The notes below the pieces were generated by a model that saw only the letters and a list, made by a program, of their open reading frames with translations, was not told the origin of the DNA and ran no database searches. Positions 1 to 11,429 of a stretch of DNA of 64,000 nt are shown here, one piece after another. The stretch is from Erinaceus europaeus. Taxonomy: Eukaryota; Chordata; Mammalia; Eulipotyphla; Erinaceidae. Position 1 is the first letter of the stretch; the number at the start of each line of letters is the position of its first letter. Both the position numbers and the translations under genes were made by a program. The DNA is taken from NCBI RefSeq assembly GCF_950295315.1, contig NC_080172.1, forward strand, positions 118,765,724 through 118,829,723, read 5' to 3'.

Positions 1-343
1 GTGAGCTCCAACAAGCAGCAGCTTGTGACCTGGGATTCTCTGGATAGGGTAGGATACTGGCCTGCCTTCAGGAAGGTAAATAAGGGGGTACTTAGCGTGA
101 CACCATCACATCAAATCGATGGGGTTTACAGTCAACAATATTTATACCCTTTCCCCATATTTCGGAGCTAGGCTTTTTCCCTGATCTAGATTTCTGGTCC
201 TTTTTCCAGCCATGATATCATCTCCCCAGACAATAACTTGGAACCACTGCCATATCAGATTTCATGCTTAGGGGCAAAAAGAAAGAGAAAAAAAAACTAT
301 TGTAGCCACAGACCCTTTGGAATATAACTAAAATATGCCTACT
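1..343 (+). repeat. ORF-less L1 derivative, left part (cut by window edge and by an ERV)
   Basis: This is the left piece of an L1-derived element whose better copies are at 17266-18160 and 36387-37305. The window opens inside the L1 5'UTR-like segment and passes straight into L1 3'UTR sequence without ORF1 or ORF2. The element was split by the ERV at 344-3149 and resumes at 3156. Identity is inferred by comparing the three copies in this window and the full 3'UTRs at 12146-14766 and 48962-50984. Confidence 0.6.
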
Positions 344-765
344 TGTCAGGCTGAGCTTCACTGACGGGAGACAGACGAAATGGGACTCATGGTTGAGCTG
401 TACGCAGTATCTCTTTATTCATGCAGGACGCAGAACAATCTAAGCCAAGTTAAGCTAAACTAAAACTAAACTAAAACAAACAATGTTGTCTTTATATATA
501 CTTCCCAAGTAGGGTGTGAACAGGATGTGACATAGAGAGGGTGGAGAGAAAAGTGACTGGTGGAAGATCAGGGTGTGACAAGGAGAGGGGGCAGAGCAGG
601 TGAGAATTCTACCACTGAACCACCAATGCTCTGGAGGGAAGGTGGTGCTTTATGTAAATTTAAAAGTGATTTATGTAAATAGACCGCAGCTTTGAATGGG
701 ATCAAACTAATCTCATATAGACATACTGGTGTTTAAGCCAGGGGGAGCTGGCATACTATCCAACA
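344..765 (-). repeat. 3' LTR of the 344-3149 ERV
   Basis: This 422-bp LTR begins TGTCAGG and ends CCAACA on the plus strand. It is nearly identical to 2729-3149. A TTTATT (AATAAA on the minus strand) near 412 and the TATATATA-type motif near 495 fit LTR polyadenylation and promoter signals. Confidence 0.85.
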
Positions 766-1149
766 TCTCCCCCTTTCTTTTTAACTATTTGCCATAGTAT
801 CAGGAATGCAGGACACTTTGTGAGGCAGGGAGACTGATAAGAGGCACACCTTTTGGGGTTCTACTGTCCCTTCTTGCTCAACCTCTCTGTAGAGAGAGAG
901 ACTAACAGGATTGACACACCCCTCAGGCTCAAGCCCTTCCAAGCTCAACCACATCCTCACAATACCCCAACATCTCCCTCTTACTTAATGGCCATATATA
1001 ACTGGGTCAATGTCTGTAAAAGGCTTCATCTCTGTCAGGGGAATAGCAGTGTAGGGGTGAACAGAAACCTATATCATACAGGCGTTTTCAAAAGAACTGG
1101 CATACGACATGGAGGAACAAAATAGGAGAGCAGCAATAACCAGTGTGAT

Positions 1150-1365
1150 GCCAAGGGGAGCGTTTCTTACCTCAAAGGACAAGGCCTAGCAGGCGAAAGG
1201 GCATTTCTTGCCTCTGGGGGCATCTATTGCCTCTGGGGGCGCTTCTTGCGTCTGTGGGCATCTCTCGCCTCAAGGGCATTTTCTGCCTCTGTGGGCATGA
1301 CCTATTAAGGAGAGGGGAGTTTTCTGACTCTGGGGGCAGAGCCTGCCGGCAAGGGGACATGGCCT
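1150..1365 (-). repeat. Degenerate minisatellite in the ERV 3' region
   Basis: At least six imperfect copies of a roughly 20-30-bp unit related to GGGCATTTCTTGCCTCTGGG lie between the gag fragment and the polypurine tract. A shorter related array is at 19660-19790 in the ERV of the next unit, so the array belongs to this ERV lineage. Confidence 0.6.
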
Positions 1366-2075
1366 ATAAAGCCCCAAGGCAGCTGGCTGCAGTCAGTCTT
1401 TGAGAAACCCAGCAGTGTGTACCAGTAAGTCCAATGGAAGTGTCTGCTTTTCTGTAGAGAGTGAGCTTTGGAGTCTGTGAATCTGTCTCTTCAGGTTGTG
1501 CCAGGTCACATCATTGGTTTCCAGGGGTGTGTTGTAGTCATTCCATTTTGTGGGCGATGTCAGAGAACAGGGGTCCAAATGGATTTCCAGGAATTCCATT
1601 TGAGTAGATGTTTTTTCATGTGAAGACTTAACAGCTGAAATTCACTTACTTGTCAAATAAAACTTGTAGCAGATTAGAAGTTTACTATAATTGATAACTC
1701 CATTATAATTGGAAGTCCTTTCTAGTATGATTTTAAGGTTGTTTAAACAGTTTAAACTCAATAAAATGTGGAAAGGTAAACAGAAGAACCACGGTTAGAA
1801 GCCTCAGGCATGAGAATATTTAACATAATCGTTGCACTATCTGCCCCACTCATAACTCATACAGTTTTCAGGATTAAACGTTTCAGATTTATGCCAAGAT
1901 GTAAAAAAGAATGAAAGGAGGAAAAAGACAATTTTTTGGATTGTTTCTGGATGTCTCTAGAAATCATGGCTGCATCCAGCATTTTTTTTAAGTCAATGTC
2001 ATATACAAAAATTCAGTCATTCATCCCTCAAATCACTCTCTTATGAAACACAACTTGAACCAGATTGTCCAGATT

Positions 2076-2726
2076 TCACCATGTAGCATCATGAGTCCCC
2101 GGAGGGCATCCTAGTCCAAAAAGCTCCTCGAAATTCCATTTAGGGTGCTTCTGACTGTTCCTGCAGGATTGCAGGCACCCATTTTTAAAAGCATCTTCCC
2201 ATCGAAGAAAGAATCGAATCAGGAGAGTAGAACTAACCACGTGTCTCCATTCTTGGGGACTCCCAGGGTACTGGAGAATGCTCCTCAAACTAGAGTAGTC
2301 CTTCTCCATGGGAAACATGCGAGAAGAAGTCCAGAAAGTCCCAGGGGAAATCTCCGTGCATATCCCAAGGTCTACGATCACGGTCATAAAGAACCAAATT
2401 GTGGCCCAGAGCAAAATGTAGTCCTTTTCATAAGGAAACATGGGAGAGGGAATCCAGAAAGTCCAAGGAGAAATCTCAGTGCATCTCCCAATCTCTATGA
2501 GTAGGGTCATAAGAAACCAAAGTTCCCGGTCAGGGAACCAAAGTGTGTCCCAGAGCAAAATGTTCCAGAGACAGAGAAACTGTCTCATGATGAAACAGTA
2601 GAGGTTTTGGCAAACCTCTTCATAAGTAGAAAGGCAACCCATGGTGGATGGGTAGCCAGGTTTACTTATCTGGGAGATGGGCGGTTTAGGTCCCACATCG
2701 GTGCCGGTCCCTGTTTCAGGCGCCAT
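2076..2726 (-). pseudogene. Partial gag-like ORF that begins at the primer-binding site
   Basis: This is a 216-codon minus-strand frame. Its first ATG overlaps the primer-binding site, two bases from the LTR edge. A second in-frame ATG near 2642 starts an MGCLSTYEEV segment that fits the position of a Gag N-terminus with an N-terminal Gly (possible myristoylation). The middle holds a tandem duplication of about 120 bp (2300-2420 and 2421-2545) encoding Trp-rich repeats that each end MFPxEKDY. The C-terminal part aligns with the capsid-like part of Gag in the 54.5-61.9 kb provirus, sharing a WNFexLFG motif. It ends far short of a full Gag, with no zinc knuckle. I class it as a gag remnant; whether it is translated is unknown. 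Confidence 0.6.
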
Positions 2727-2728
2727 TA

Positions 2729-3149
2729 TGTCGTGCTGAGATTCACTGATGGGAGACAGACGACCTGGGACTCATGGTTGAGCTGTATGCAGCATCTCTT
2801 TATTCATGCAGGATGCAGAACAATCTAAGCCAAGTTAAGCTAAACTAAAACTAAACTAAAACAGACAATGTTGTCTTTATATATACTTCCCAAGTAGGGT
2901 GTGAACAGGATGTGACATAGAGAGGGTGGAGAGAAAAGTGACTGGTGAAAATCAGGGTGTGACAAGGAGAGGGGGCGGAGCAGGTGAGAATTCTACCACT
3001 GAACCACCAATGCCCTGGAGGGAAGGTGGTGCTTTATGTAAATGTAAAAGTGATTTATGTAAATAGACCGCAGCTTTGAATGGGATCAAACTAATCTCAT
3101 ATAGACATACTGGTGTTTAAGCCGGGGGGAGCTGGCATACTATCCAACA
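2729..3149 (-). repeat. 5' LTR of the 344-3149 ERV
   Basis: This 421-bp LTR differs from 344-765 at only a handful of positions, so the insertion is fairly young. It is followed on the minus strand by the primer-binding site and on the plus strand by the target duplication CCTACT. Confidence 0.85.
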
Positions 3150-3155
3150 CCTACT

Positions 3156-3656
3156 AGCTATCTACAAAATGGAGCCACTCCTCCAACTCTTCATCTGCAC
3201 TATTCCAGCCTTTAGGTCAACAATTGGTAAACAATTTGTTTGGCTTTGTATGTTACCTCTTTTTTCAGCCACCAGGTTCCCGATTCTACCATGATGTTAA
3301 CCAGAATACTCTGGACAGACAACCCCACCAATGTGTCCTGGAGCTTTGCTTCCCCAGAGCCCTGCACCACTAGGGAAAGAGAGAGGCAGACTGGGAGTAT
3401 GGATCCACCTGTCAACACCCATGTTCATCAGGGAAGCAAATACAGAAGCCAGACCTTCCACCTTCTGTATCTTCCCAGCGGCTTAAAGAATAGGAAAGCT
3501 ACCCCCCCCCAAAAAAAATAAAGAAATAAAGAATAGGAAATCTATCAGGGGAGGGGAAGGAATACAGAGGTCTGGTGTAGGAATTGTGTGAAGTTATGCC
3601 CCTCTTATCCTATGGTTTAGTCAATGTTTCCTTTTTATAAATAAAAAATTAAAAAA
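3156..3656 (+). repeat. ORF-less L1 derivative, right part (3'UTR and tail)
   Basis: Continuation of the element at 1-343 after the ERV insertion. It matches 17650-18160 and 36780-37300 and the 3' end of the L1 at 12146-14766, ending in an A-rich tail near 3655. Confidence 0.65.
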
Positions 3657-3905
3657 CAGCAATAACAACTGTAACAAGGGGAAAAAATGGGGAAAATGGC
3701 CACTAGGAGCAGTTGATTCATAGTGCAGGCCCTCAGCCCCAGTGATAATCCTGGAGGCAAAAGAAAAAAGTGGTAGGGTGAGGGGCAGGGCAGTGTCTCA
3801 GGAGTTGAGAAGGCATTTTTCATGGGAGAGGCTCTGGCTTCCTTCCTCAGGACCATGTGAGTGCAGCAAAGGCAGAGATGGTGGAGCCGTGCCCCCCTCA
3901 TACTC

Positions 3906-3936
<31 letters not shown>

Positions 3937-4060
3937 GTCTCTGCATTTGCACGTAAATCTGCTGAAAAGAATGTGTGAGGGTAGGAGAGAAAACAGACTT
4001 TTATGCCTGAGATTCCACAGTCCGTAGTTCAATCCCTTGTATCACCATAACCTAGACTTG
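3656..4060 (+). repeat. tRNA-derived SINE fragments
   Basis: An A-rich SINE tail (AATAACAACTGTAACAAGG followed by a conserved non-tRNA segment) is joined to a second SINE with a CTCTCTGTCTCTGTCTC tract (3903-3945) and a terminal TGCCTGAGATTCCACAGTCC block. The same arrangement occurs at 18165-18572 and 37306-37735. Family names are not assigned. Confidence 0.5.
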
Positions 4061-4635
4061 AGCTGAGCTTTGGTTCCAAGAACACCCAGCCAAAAAGATC
4101 TGTGTACACAGATGCTCATAGCAGCACAATTGGTAACAGCCCAAACCTGGAAGCAACCCAGGCACCCACCAATAGATGAGTGGCTGAGGAAGTTGTGGTC
4201 TATATACAGCATGGAATACTACACAGCTATTAAAAATGGTGCATTCACCTTCTTCATTTCTCCTTGGATGGAGATTGAAGGAATTATGTAAATTGAGATC
4301 ATCCAGAAAGAGAAGGATGAATATGGTTTGATCCCACTCATACAAAGAAGTTGAGAACTGAGATCAGAAGGGGAAACACAAAGCAGAACATGGACTGGGT
4401 TTGGTGTATTGCACCGAAGTAAAGGTCTCTGGGGCAGGGAGCTTTCAGGTCCTGGTGCCTGATGTTGGAGGAGGACACACTAGACTGAGGGTGAGAGTTA
4501 TTTTGAAACTGAGAAATTTTCACATGTACCAACACTATATATACTGTGAACTATTAATTCCCCAGTGAGAAAAGAAAATAAAGAGTAACAAACACAACAC
4601 ACAAATAAAAATAAATAAAGGTGGGGAGACACTGG
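4060..4635 (+). repeat. 5'-truncated L1, end of ORF2 and short 3'UTR
   Basis: Translation from 4070 gives the C-terminal end of L1 ORF2 (motifs TWKQPRHPP and YSMEYYTAIKN), interrupted by a stop near 4290, then a short 3'UTR and A-rich tail near 4560-4620. The tail type (CTATTAATTCCCCAGTGAG) differs from the long-3'UTR L1s, so at least two L1 lineages are present. Copies are at 18573-19145 and, split by an LTR, 37735-38740. Confidence 0.75.
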
Positions 4636-4701
4636 TTTCCCTCTGGTGCATGAGGTTAAGCAGCCAGTATGTGGACACAGGCACCCACCAGAACAGCTCC
4701 A

Positions 4702-5035
4702 TGTCGTTTTCTCTGGGTTGGCTTCACGGGCGGGTAACAGATGACCAGAAACACATGGCTGAGCTGAGAACGCAGTTTAATCTTTATTCACGAGCTGGCA
4801 AACAACCTAATCACCAAACAATGTGCTCCTCCATCTTTCTCCTCCAGCAGCAGGGGCAGGAACTCAGGAACTCAGGGGGCAGGGAGAAGGGAGAAGTGCA
4901 AAAAGGCAAAGACTAAACCACAATCTCCCGGAGGTGGGGGGAGTGAAAACAAACCAATGTGAAGCATACTAACAATTCCCCCTTTTCATTTTAACTAATT
5001 GACCAGAGTATCAGGAGTGTGGGGTGAACAGAAAC
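4702..5035 (-). repeat. ERV 3' LTR and polypurine tract ending at a recombination junction
   Basis: The LTR 4702-4974 with the adjoining purine-rich tract (AAAAGGGGGAATT on the minus strand) matches 19215-19555. It is the same insertion as in unit 2, with the same left flank GCTCCA. After 5035 the sequence switches to a different ERV family, so the interior and 5' LTR are missing here. Confidence 0.7.
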
Positions 5036-5409
5036 ATGAGGCTGCAGAGAGCCAAGCGTTGTATACTTATCTGGGGGCTGGGTGGGGTAGGTTCCAAGTT
5101 GGTGTGACAATATGCTTGGATAGTGCTGCCAGAGAGACTCTGGAACACGTGGCTGAGCAGGAACAAAAGGTAATTTCATTTACTGACCAGACAGAATGCA
5201 TTTATATATTTGAAACAGAAGTGGCAGGTCAGAAAAGGAAATGGCTAGGAGAGAGGGTGGAAACAAAGAGTGTGAAGGTAGCTACTTCCATCTAACCACT
5301 GGGGATTAAACCAATACCATGCAGGCAGGGCAGGTCTCAGGAAAAACAATTATTATGTAAATAGACCACAGCATCAATCAATGCATGGGACCTGGCGTAA
5401 TGACCAACA
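5036..5409 (-). repeat. ERV leader and 5' LTR of a second family
   Basis: A short leader (5036-5102) and an LTR (5103-5409, ending ACCAACA) match 26515-26890 in unit 2. No partner LTR is present. Together with the preceding piece this makes a chimera of two ERV families. Confidence 0.65.
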
Positions 5410-6560
5410 CTGTGGGACCTGAGCCTGTAATATATTGATGGCAGTCCAGGAACTCTCCCTGGTTTCTGAGCTCCTTAGCACATTCAGGCTTTTATGTAAC
5501 CACACTGTACACTGGGAGCAAGGGAGGATGATTCATGTCACAAGTGGTGGAACAGTGCTGCAGGTGTTCTTCTGTCTCCTCCTGCTCTACCATCTTTAGG
5601 GGATGCATAAGGGAAGACTCCTTGGGAAGAATGTCAGATAACACTCTTCATCCTTATGAAATCCACCTCTGTGCACAAGATATCTTAGGGAAAGACAGCA
5701 GCCCTTAGTTGATGCAAAACTTGGCATATGCACTAGCTAAAGTCCATCACACCTGTGCCCTGAGCAGAACCTATGCAGGGTCACACACAGCCACCCAGGT
5801 GACAATGACTTAGCAGCAAGTGGCACTCCAACTGGCCCAGAAGATCCCTGAATGATGGGTGGGAAGTAACCTTCAGGGGTGGGCAGGCCCAACCTCATCA
5901 CCTTCTGTTCTCCTGCAAATAAAGTCCAGGATGCAAGGCTAGTAAGGAGTTGAGAAGGGATGTAGCAGAATGTTAGCTGTGTGGACACCCTGAAATTCCC
6001 ATAAGAGGCCTCATGAGCACTGACAGGCTGACAGGGATGGATAAACTGAGGGCCCGGATGTTGGGCACAACTGGGTGCACCCAGATTCCCCAGGCTGAGG
6101 GCGCCCAAGCACATGCCATGCAGAAGGTATTGACTCCAGCTGCCAAGCCATTAAACCAAACACTCTTCCTTCCCCTTGAAGCTTCTCTGTTAGGGAGGTA
6201 GGGCTGACTCTCTGGGTGTCTCTTGTAATGACAGTGGTGATGGGGAGAGACCTGCCAATCCAGGCTTTGTATTCCTGGCCTGTTTTGAGGTTGAGAGCTC
6301 TAACCCTGAACTATTCCCCTCACCTCTCCCTGGCCTCTTCAGTTTCTCCAACAAGCCCACATAGCTGGTGCCCAAGCCTCTCCACTTAGACCAGGGAACT
6401 AGGCTAGACTTCCGGTGGGGCCATTGGGGAGTTGACTCAGACTCTGACAGCACCATCCCTCTTAGTCCCTTCCCATCTAATTCCTGTATCATTTATTCCC
6501 TCTTTCTAGCAGTTGATGGAGGCAGGGGTGTGATGCCCCTGCTACACACAGTCAGACACA
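5410..6560. other. 3' flank of PLA2G2A-like copy 1, no gene seen
   Basis: About 1.15 kb is nearly identical to 26891-28045 downstream of copy 2, and its 6110-6270 part is also found at 63720-63883. I see no coding exon or RNA gene here. Confidence 0.5.
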
Positions 6561-6577
6561 GTGTTCCAGTCAGTTGC

Positions 6578-6583
6578 TTTATT
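6578..6583 (-). terminator. Polyadenylation signal AATAAA, PLA2G2A-like copy 1
   Basis: TTTATT on the plus strand reads AATAAA on the minus strand, about 276 bp past the stop codon. The same signal in the same context lies downstream of copies 2 and 3. Confidence 0.6.
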
Positions 6584-6858
6584 GAGAAGAGTATGAAAGG
6601 AATGCAGCTCCTACATTCTAAGGAGATTAGGACTTGGTGCAGAAGAGTTGGACTGGAGGAATTTCCTGCTGCCTAAGAGCAAGTGGGGCAGAAATCAGAC
6701 ACACCTGCCCTGGTCTGCAGGCTCCTCACCAGAGCTAGAAGGGACTCTGAGCAGAAAAGGGGTGGTATTTCACACCAGGACAGGGGCTGTAGCATAAGAT
6801 GATGTGCAAGAGAAAAAAACTCAGCAGGAGTTGTTGAAGGTTGAGTGTCCATGGGCTC

Positions 6859-9800
6859 TCAGCACTTTGGGGACACTCCACGGCAGTTCCTTTCACTATA
6901 GTATTGATATTTCTTATTGTAAGAACTTTTATGTACTACGAAGCAGTGGGCCAAAGCTTTATCACATTCACAAACTTGAGCTGGACAGTAGTCTTGAGGT
7001 GCTGAAATTGTAAGAGAAGGGACCCGAGATGGGGAAGTTGTTAATTTTATATGGCTTCTTTTGGGAACCCTGGGAGCATGACACACCTCTGACCTCTAGG
7101 AGCTTCTATGGTGGGGCAATTACCAGTTTCTCAATCTAGATTGTTCTGTTGCATGGAGACACACTCTGTGCCTTCAGACCTCTGGAACCCTGTTCCCTGA
7201 AGACAGTGGCAGCTAAGCCATGGGAGTCCTTCCTGAGAGCCTTGCCCTCTCCGTTAATACCAGGGAACTAGGTTAGACTTCCTGTGGGGCCATTGGGGAG
7301 GTGATTCAGTCTCTGACAGCACCACCCATCTTACTGCCTTCCTTCATATTTCTTGACTGACTTATCCCTCTTCATGTTCATGGGCAAAGTCTCTTCGTCT
7401 TGGGTCCAGGGGACATGTCATTACTGTGCAGATCATCACAGCCATACCATTCTCTTTGTGTGACTGATCTCTGATGCGTGTGTGAATTGAGGTTGCCAGT
7501 GAGCTCCCGATTGGAATGTACTGGAAAGCTCTGGCAATGCCTTGTATCTTTTCTCCAGGCAGAGATATGTCCTTGTGGCAGCATGTGTAACTATGAGCCC
7601 CGTACTGGGTGGTGCTGCCTCAGCTTGGGTACCACAATAAAGCTACTGCCAACATGGCAGGTTGTAGGACTATGTGAAATCTTGGTAGAGCTTAGGGAAG
7701 CTCTCCCATCCTTGGAAGGAGGTCTGTAAAGACACTCCTCTTGTTAGCCTCTCTCGTTATAGAGATGAGCCAAGAGGAAAAGTCTCCCAGACTCAGTTTC
7801 TCCTTGTTAGACTCTCAAGCTCACAGAAATCCTACAGGCCTCTCCCACTTAGTTTCTCCCTGCTAGCAGGCCACATGGCTACCAGGTTTAAGGTTCACCC
7901 AAAGTTCACATAGTCACTCAAAGTTCACACATCCACTTCACCTTTTGATCATAAAGGAGAACACACTCTGTCATACACCTCAAACACCGGAAAGAGAAAC
8001 GCCAACACTTCTATTTCCTTATTTTTTTTGATATCTATGATTTACATCACGCCTTGTTTATCTTCTCTCTATCTCACCTTACTGGTTTATCCCCTATGCT
8101 TCTCTCAAATGCCTTTGATAAATAACTTGCCTGCATCATGGAGAATAATTGTCTTGACCTTTATGTATCGCATCAATTCCTGACATACCAGCCCCCTACC
8201 ATAGGGGCAAGCTGACTTTCAAGAAACCTGTAATTTCTGACGTATTTGAAAAATGTTCTTTGTTTAACTTTCTATATAAACCCAAGCATACCCTCAAATA
8301 AAACGAGTGTTTGTATCAGAAGACTCCCGGTGTCTCCTTTCTGTATCTCTATGCCCTTGAGCTAGTGAGGGAGAATCAGTGACGTACCTCCTGGCTGGAG
8401 CCAGCCCACATTAGCTCCAGCAGTAGAGCCCCAGAGGCTGGCTGATGTCTGGTCTCTGAGGACAGGCCCAAGACCCTGGCCCCCAGTTCTGAGGCCCCCT
8501 TTCTGCCTTCTTTCTGTGAGAGACCTACCAGCCACCCCACCTCAGCTGGTGGCATGTCATGTTTCTTTCACTAAAGCTGCTTAAGACACACGGCCCTCTG
8601 AGAGGAGCCCTTGAGCCCAGTGTGGGGCTGGCTCTTGGGGCACCCTGAGCAGCCTTTCAGATTCCTTCCCATCACTCCTCCACTGTTCCGTTCCTCCTTC
8701 TCATTCCTCCCCGACGACCTTTCCTAGGTCTTCAGTGCAGACCTTTACACATCAGGAGCCTGAGCACTTTGAGCCTCACAGCCCCGTCCACACCCACCCC
8801 TTATGTTGCGAGTTCCCATCCCGTTGGGTGTTGCAGACTGTTCTCGAGCTTTCCCATGGGGTCAGTTCAGTCCTTCCCCTCATATCCCCTCTCCTGCACC
8901 CCTCCTCCTGGGAATTCCTCAGTTTTCCATTCCTCAATGTCACATGTTCCTCAGCCTCCCCTCCTCCATGCTGAGACAAGAGCTGCCTAGTTGGGGTGGT
9001 TGACCTTACAGGCATCAGGACTCCATGACTGCTCTCCTCACTGCTACCCTGCTAGAATTTGGTCCAACTTGAATTAATAAGTCTTTGGGTTGCTAAAAGC
9101 TTCCCCTTGCTCCCTTCCCTATGTGCTGACCATCTGCCCTGTGACTGTGGGGAGGTCCTCCAGTCTGAGCAGCTCACGGCTTCACCTGTAAAGGAGGAAT
9201 GGTAGGCCCCTCCCTGGGCACAGTCTACACTCCTCCAACATCCCTGGGCTCTGCTATCCTTTGCAGCCTCCCCTCTGCCCAGTTCTTTGTGTACTTCTGT
9301 TTCCTTGCAGTTCCTGGATTACTGTCTCTCCTGCTGGTGAAGAAAGCATGTCCTGTCTGAAAACCACCTTCAACCGCCCTCCCCTCCTCTCCTAGGGAAG
9401 CTTCTGAGGGTGGATGTCCTGACACTCAGGAAGCACCTTTTCTGAGGCTGGGTGAGCATCCCTCTTTCCTTCCTTCCCCATGTTTACAACTTTCGTGTCA
9501 TGTCTCAGGTTGAGGGCCTTAGTCCTTTCCCACAAAATATTTATTTCCATAGTATTTCCCTTCAGTTTGAATGAGACAGATCCCAACTCCTGTTCAGCAC
9601 TGGCTTATGGTAGTTCAGCGCCCAATATTGAGGCATGCAGTCTTTCTATCATCATGCTGTCTCCCCATCCCACACTGGAATTGTGGTGACTTCCTCTCAG
9701 CTAAGAGCATGTCTTTGGAGGGTCTCCTTTCTTCTCTTTTGATCCCTCTGTCTCAGTACAGTGTCCACCGCAATGGGCATCCCATACACACACAGAAAAG

Positions 9801-10529
9801 AAGATATAATTGGAGGTGTTGTACTTACAGCAATTGACATCTTTCCAGTGGTAGTCAATCTGGTAGAATATTTTCTTGGTCTTGCAGCCAACATTCTCTG
9901 CACGGTGATAGCAACAGTTATGCTCAGCACAGCACCTGTTGGCACAGCCCCTGTCAGGATTCCCATCAACCTTTGGTCACAGAGTCTTCCCCTTGGCTCT
10001 AGGAAGTGTCCCCTTGTCTGAGACATGACCTATACCAGAGTCTCCTTCGTACTCACAGCCTTTCTGCTGGGCCCTCCTGGGGTCAGTGCTGTGCTCAGTC
10101 CTTCAGGTTCCACATGAGCACAGGGCAGGGAGGACTGGGGGCCTTACCTGTCTGTGGCATCCACGGGTGTTCCTTTTTGTCTGAAACCACAGTTGCAGCC
10201 ATAGTCACCAAAAGCAGAGGCAGCTTCCTTTCCAACTGCCTTCAAGATCATTCTGTCCAAATTCCACTTAGCCCCATCAGTCCCCAGCAGACCTGGCAGG
10301 AAATTGTTCCACTATGAGAATGATGGGGACTGATCCTGCTGTAGCTCCCTTAGTCTCTCTGCCACCCCCTCTCTCAGGGGACTCTTTCTGCAGGAGAAAG
10401 GCCTGTAGCCACTGCAGACAGGAAGACCCTGATGAAGGCTATTTTCTTTCTATAGGCTGCCCCATGCACCCCAGGGCAGGGTCTGCTCTTACCAAAGGCC
10501 GCAATCGCTGCCAACAGCAAGACCTTCAT
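6859..10529 (-). CDS. PLA2G2A: Secreted phospholipase A2 group IIA-like, copy 1 (Asn at the catalytic Asp position)
   Basis: Four coding exons join in frame: 10493-10529, 10148-10292, 9829-9935 and 6859-7001, all GT-AG, giving 143 residues. This is close to the usual length of about 144 for group IIA sPLA2, which hydrolyses phospholipids outside the cell. A hydrophobic signal peptide ([13 protein letters not shown]...) runs to about residue 19. All 14 cysteines are kept, as are the CECDK motif and the NKKYQYYS C-terminal region typical of group IIA. The active-site block reads CCAEHNCC: His is kept but the calcium-binding Asp (Asp49 in bovine numbering) is Asn. The calcium loop reads CGFRQKG where the family has Gly-Gly. 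Both changes predict weak or no calcium-dependent catalysis, although frame, splice sites and disulfides are intact. My count gives a mature charge near +6. A non-coding first exon is proposed near 11434-11468. Assignment to group II is firm; 1:1 orthology to PLA2G2A is not. Confidence 0.9.
7660..8430 (+). mobile_element. LTR-like insertion in intron 3 of copy 1
   Basis: Copy 3 lacks this block: there, sequence matching ...CCAACATGGCAG joins directly to sequence matching that after 8430. The block has a TATATAAACCC motif near 8272, an AATAAA near 8298 and a pyrimidine-rich end, as expected for an LTR in plus orientation. It is shared with copy 2 (29152-29885), so it predates that duplication. 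Ends are approximate and I found no clear target duplication. Confidence 0.5.
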
Positions 10530-10861
10530 GCCAAGCCTTCTGGGGGGGAGAATCACATGCTGGTTAGCCTGACTCCTCTCCCAGGTGGAGATGGCATCTG
10601 CTCTGTGTCCTGCTGTCCCTCAGGAGACTCCAGTGGACATCCAGGCAGGAGCCTGACCCTCAGACTGTGTGTGGGTGACCCCATCAGCTGACACAGAGGA
10701 CACAAGAGGAGAGCCCATGGAGACCCCGTGGACCAACCCAACCCAGCACTTTTTCAAATTGGTCCTTTTCCAGATTTGGGGTGATCTACCACTTGACAGC
10801 TCTTGCTTGTCCCCACATTGCAATCATGTGTAAAAAATTATTCACACAATAAACAAATAGA

Positions 10862-11075
10862 AAAATGGTGGCCAGGCCTGGTGCACCTGCTCACATGCAC
10901 ACATCACAGTTCATAAGGACACAGTTTCACATCCCTGGTCCAAACATGCTGGTGGGAAGCTTCCTGAGTGGGGAAGCAGTAGGCTATGTGTCTCTCTGTA
11001 TCTCTCCTTCTGTATATCCTCCTTCTCTCTTAATTTCTGTATCCAATAATAAGTACATAAAAATAATTAAATAGC
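10862..11075 (+). repeat. tRNA-derived SINE in intron 1 of copy 1
   Basis: Head GGCCAGGCCTGGTGCACCTG, an internal GTTCATAAGGACACAGTTTC block resembling a B box, a CTCTCTGTATCTCTCC tract and an A-rich tail. Also present in copy 2 (32402-32640). Confidence 0.7.
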
Positions 11076-11429
11076 ATTAATTCTGATCCTTAACATTTTT
11101 CTCAAAAGCACACAGCTGCCTCCTTTCAATATCTTTGCAAGTCCTGATACATATACACATGCACAGAGTTGTCCTAAAGAGTTGAAGATGCTCTTGAAGT
11201 TCAGTTATCCTGAAAACACATTTGAGTTGAACAACCAGTGTAGAATTCAAAGCTTACCACATAGATGACCACTTCTAAATGCAGAACCACACACTTACAA
11301 CCTTGTCTGCACAATCAGGCTCCCTCTCTCTCTATGTCTCTGTGTCTCTGTTTCTCTCTCTCTCTCTCTCTCTCAGTTATCATAAGTCTAGGAGACATAT
11401 GCACAAACAAAGGTGTCAACTCTGGGCAC

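Larger units (their letters stand above)
344..3149 (-). mobile_element. Non-autonomous class II-like ERV with two LTRs and a gag fragment
   Basis: A minus-strand provirus is bounded by two near-identical LTRs (344-765 and 2729-3149), each running TG to CA. It is flanked by a perfect 6-bp target duplication CCTACT (338-343 and 3150-3155). The homologous site in the sister unit near 17645 is empty. On the minus strand a primer-binding site follows the 5' LTR (TGGCGCCTGAAACAGGGACC, resembling a tRNA-Lys type site with a small insertion), and a polypurine tract lies just inside the 3' LTR (766-785). The interior holds only a partial gag-like frame and about 1.3 kb of non-coding sequence resembling the 3' part of the provirus at 54535-61923. 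It lacks pro, pol and env, so it would need helper proteins. It entered after units 1 and 2 separated. Confidence 0.85.

Noticed and set aside
3903..3945. Short direct CTCTGT repeats that could suggest an array such as CRISPR
   Set aside because: Simple pyrimidine tract of a SINE; no spacers, and the genome is mammalian.
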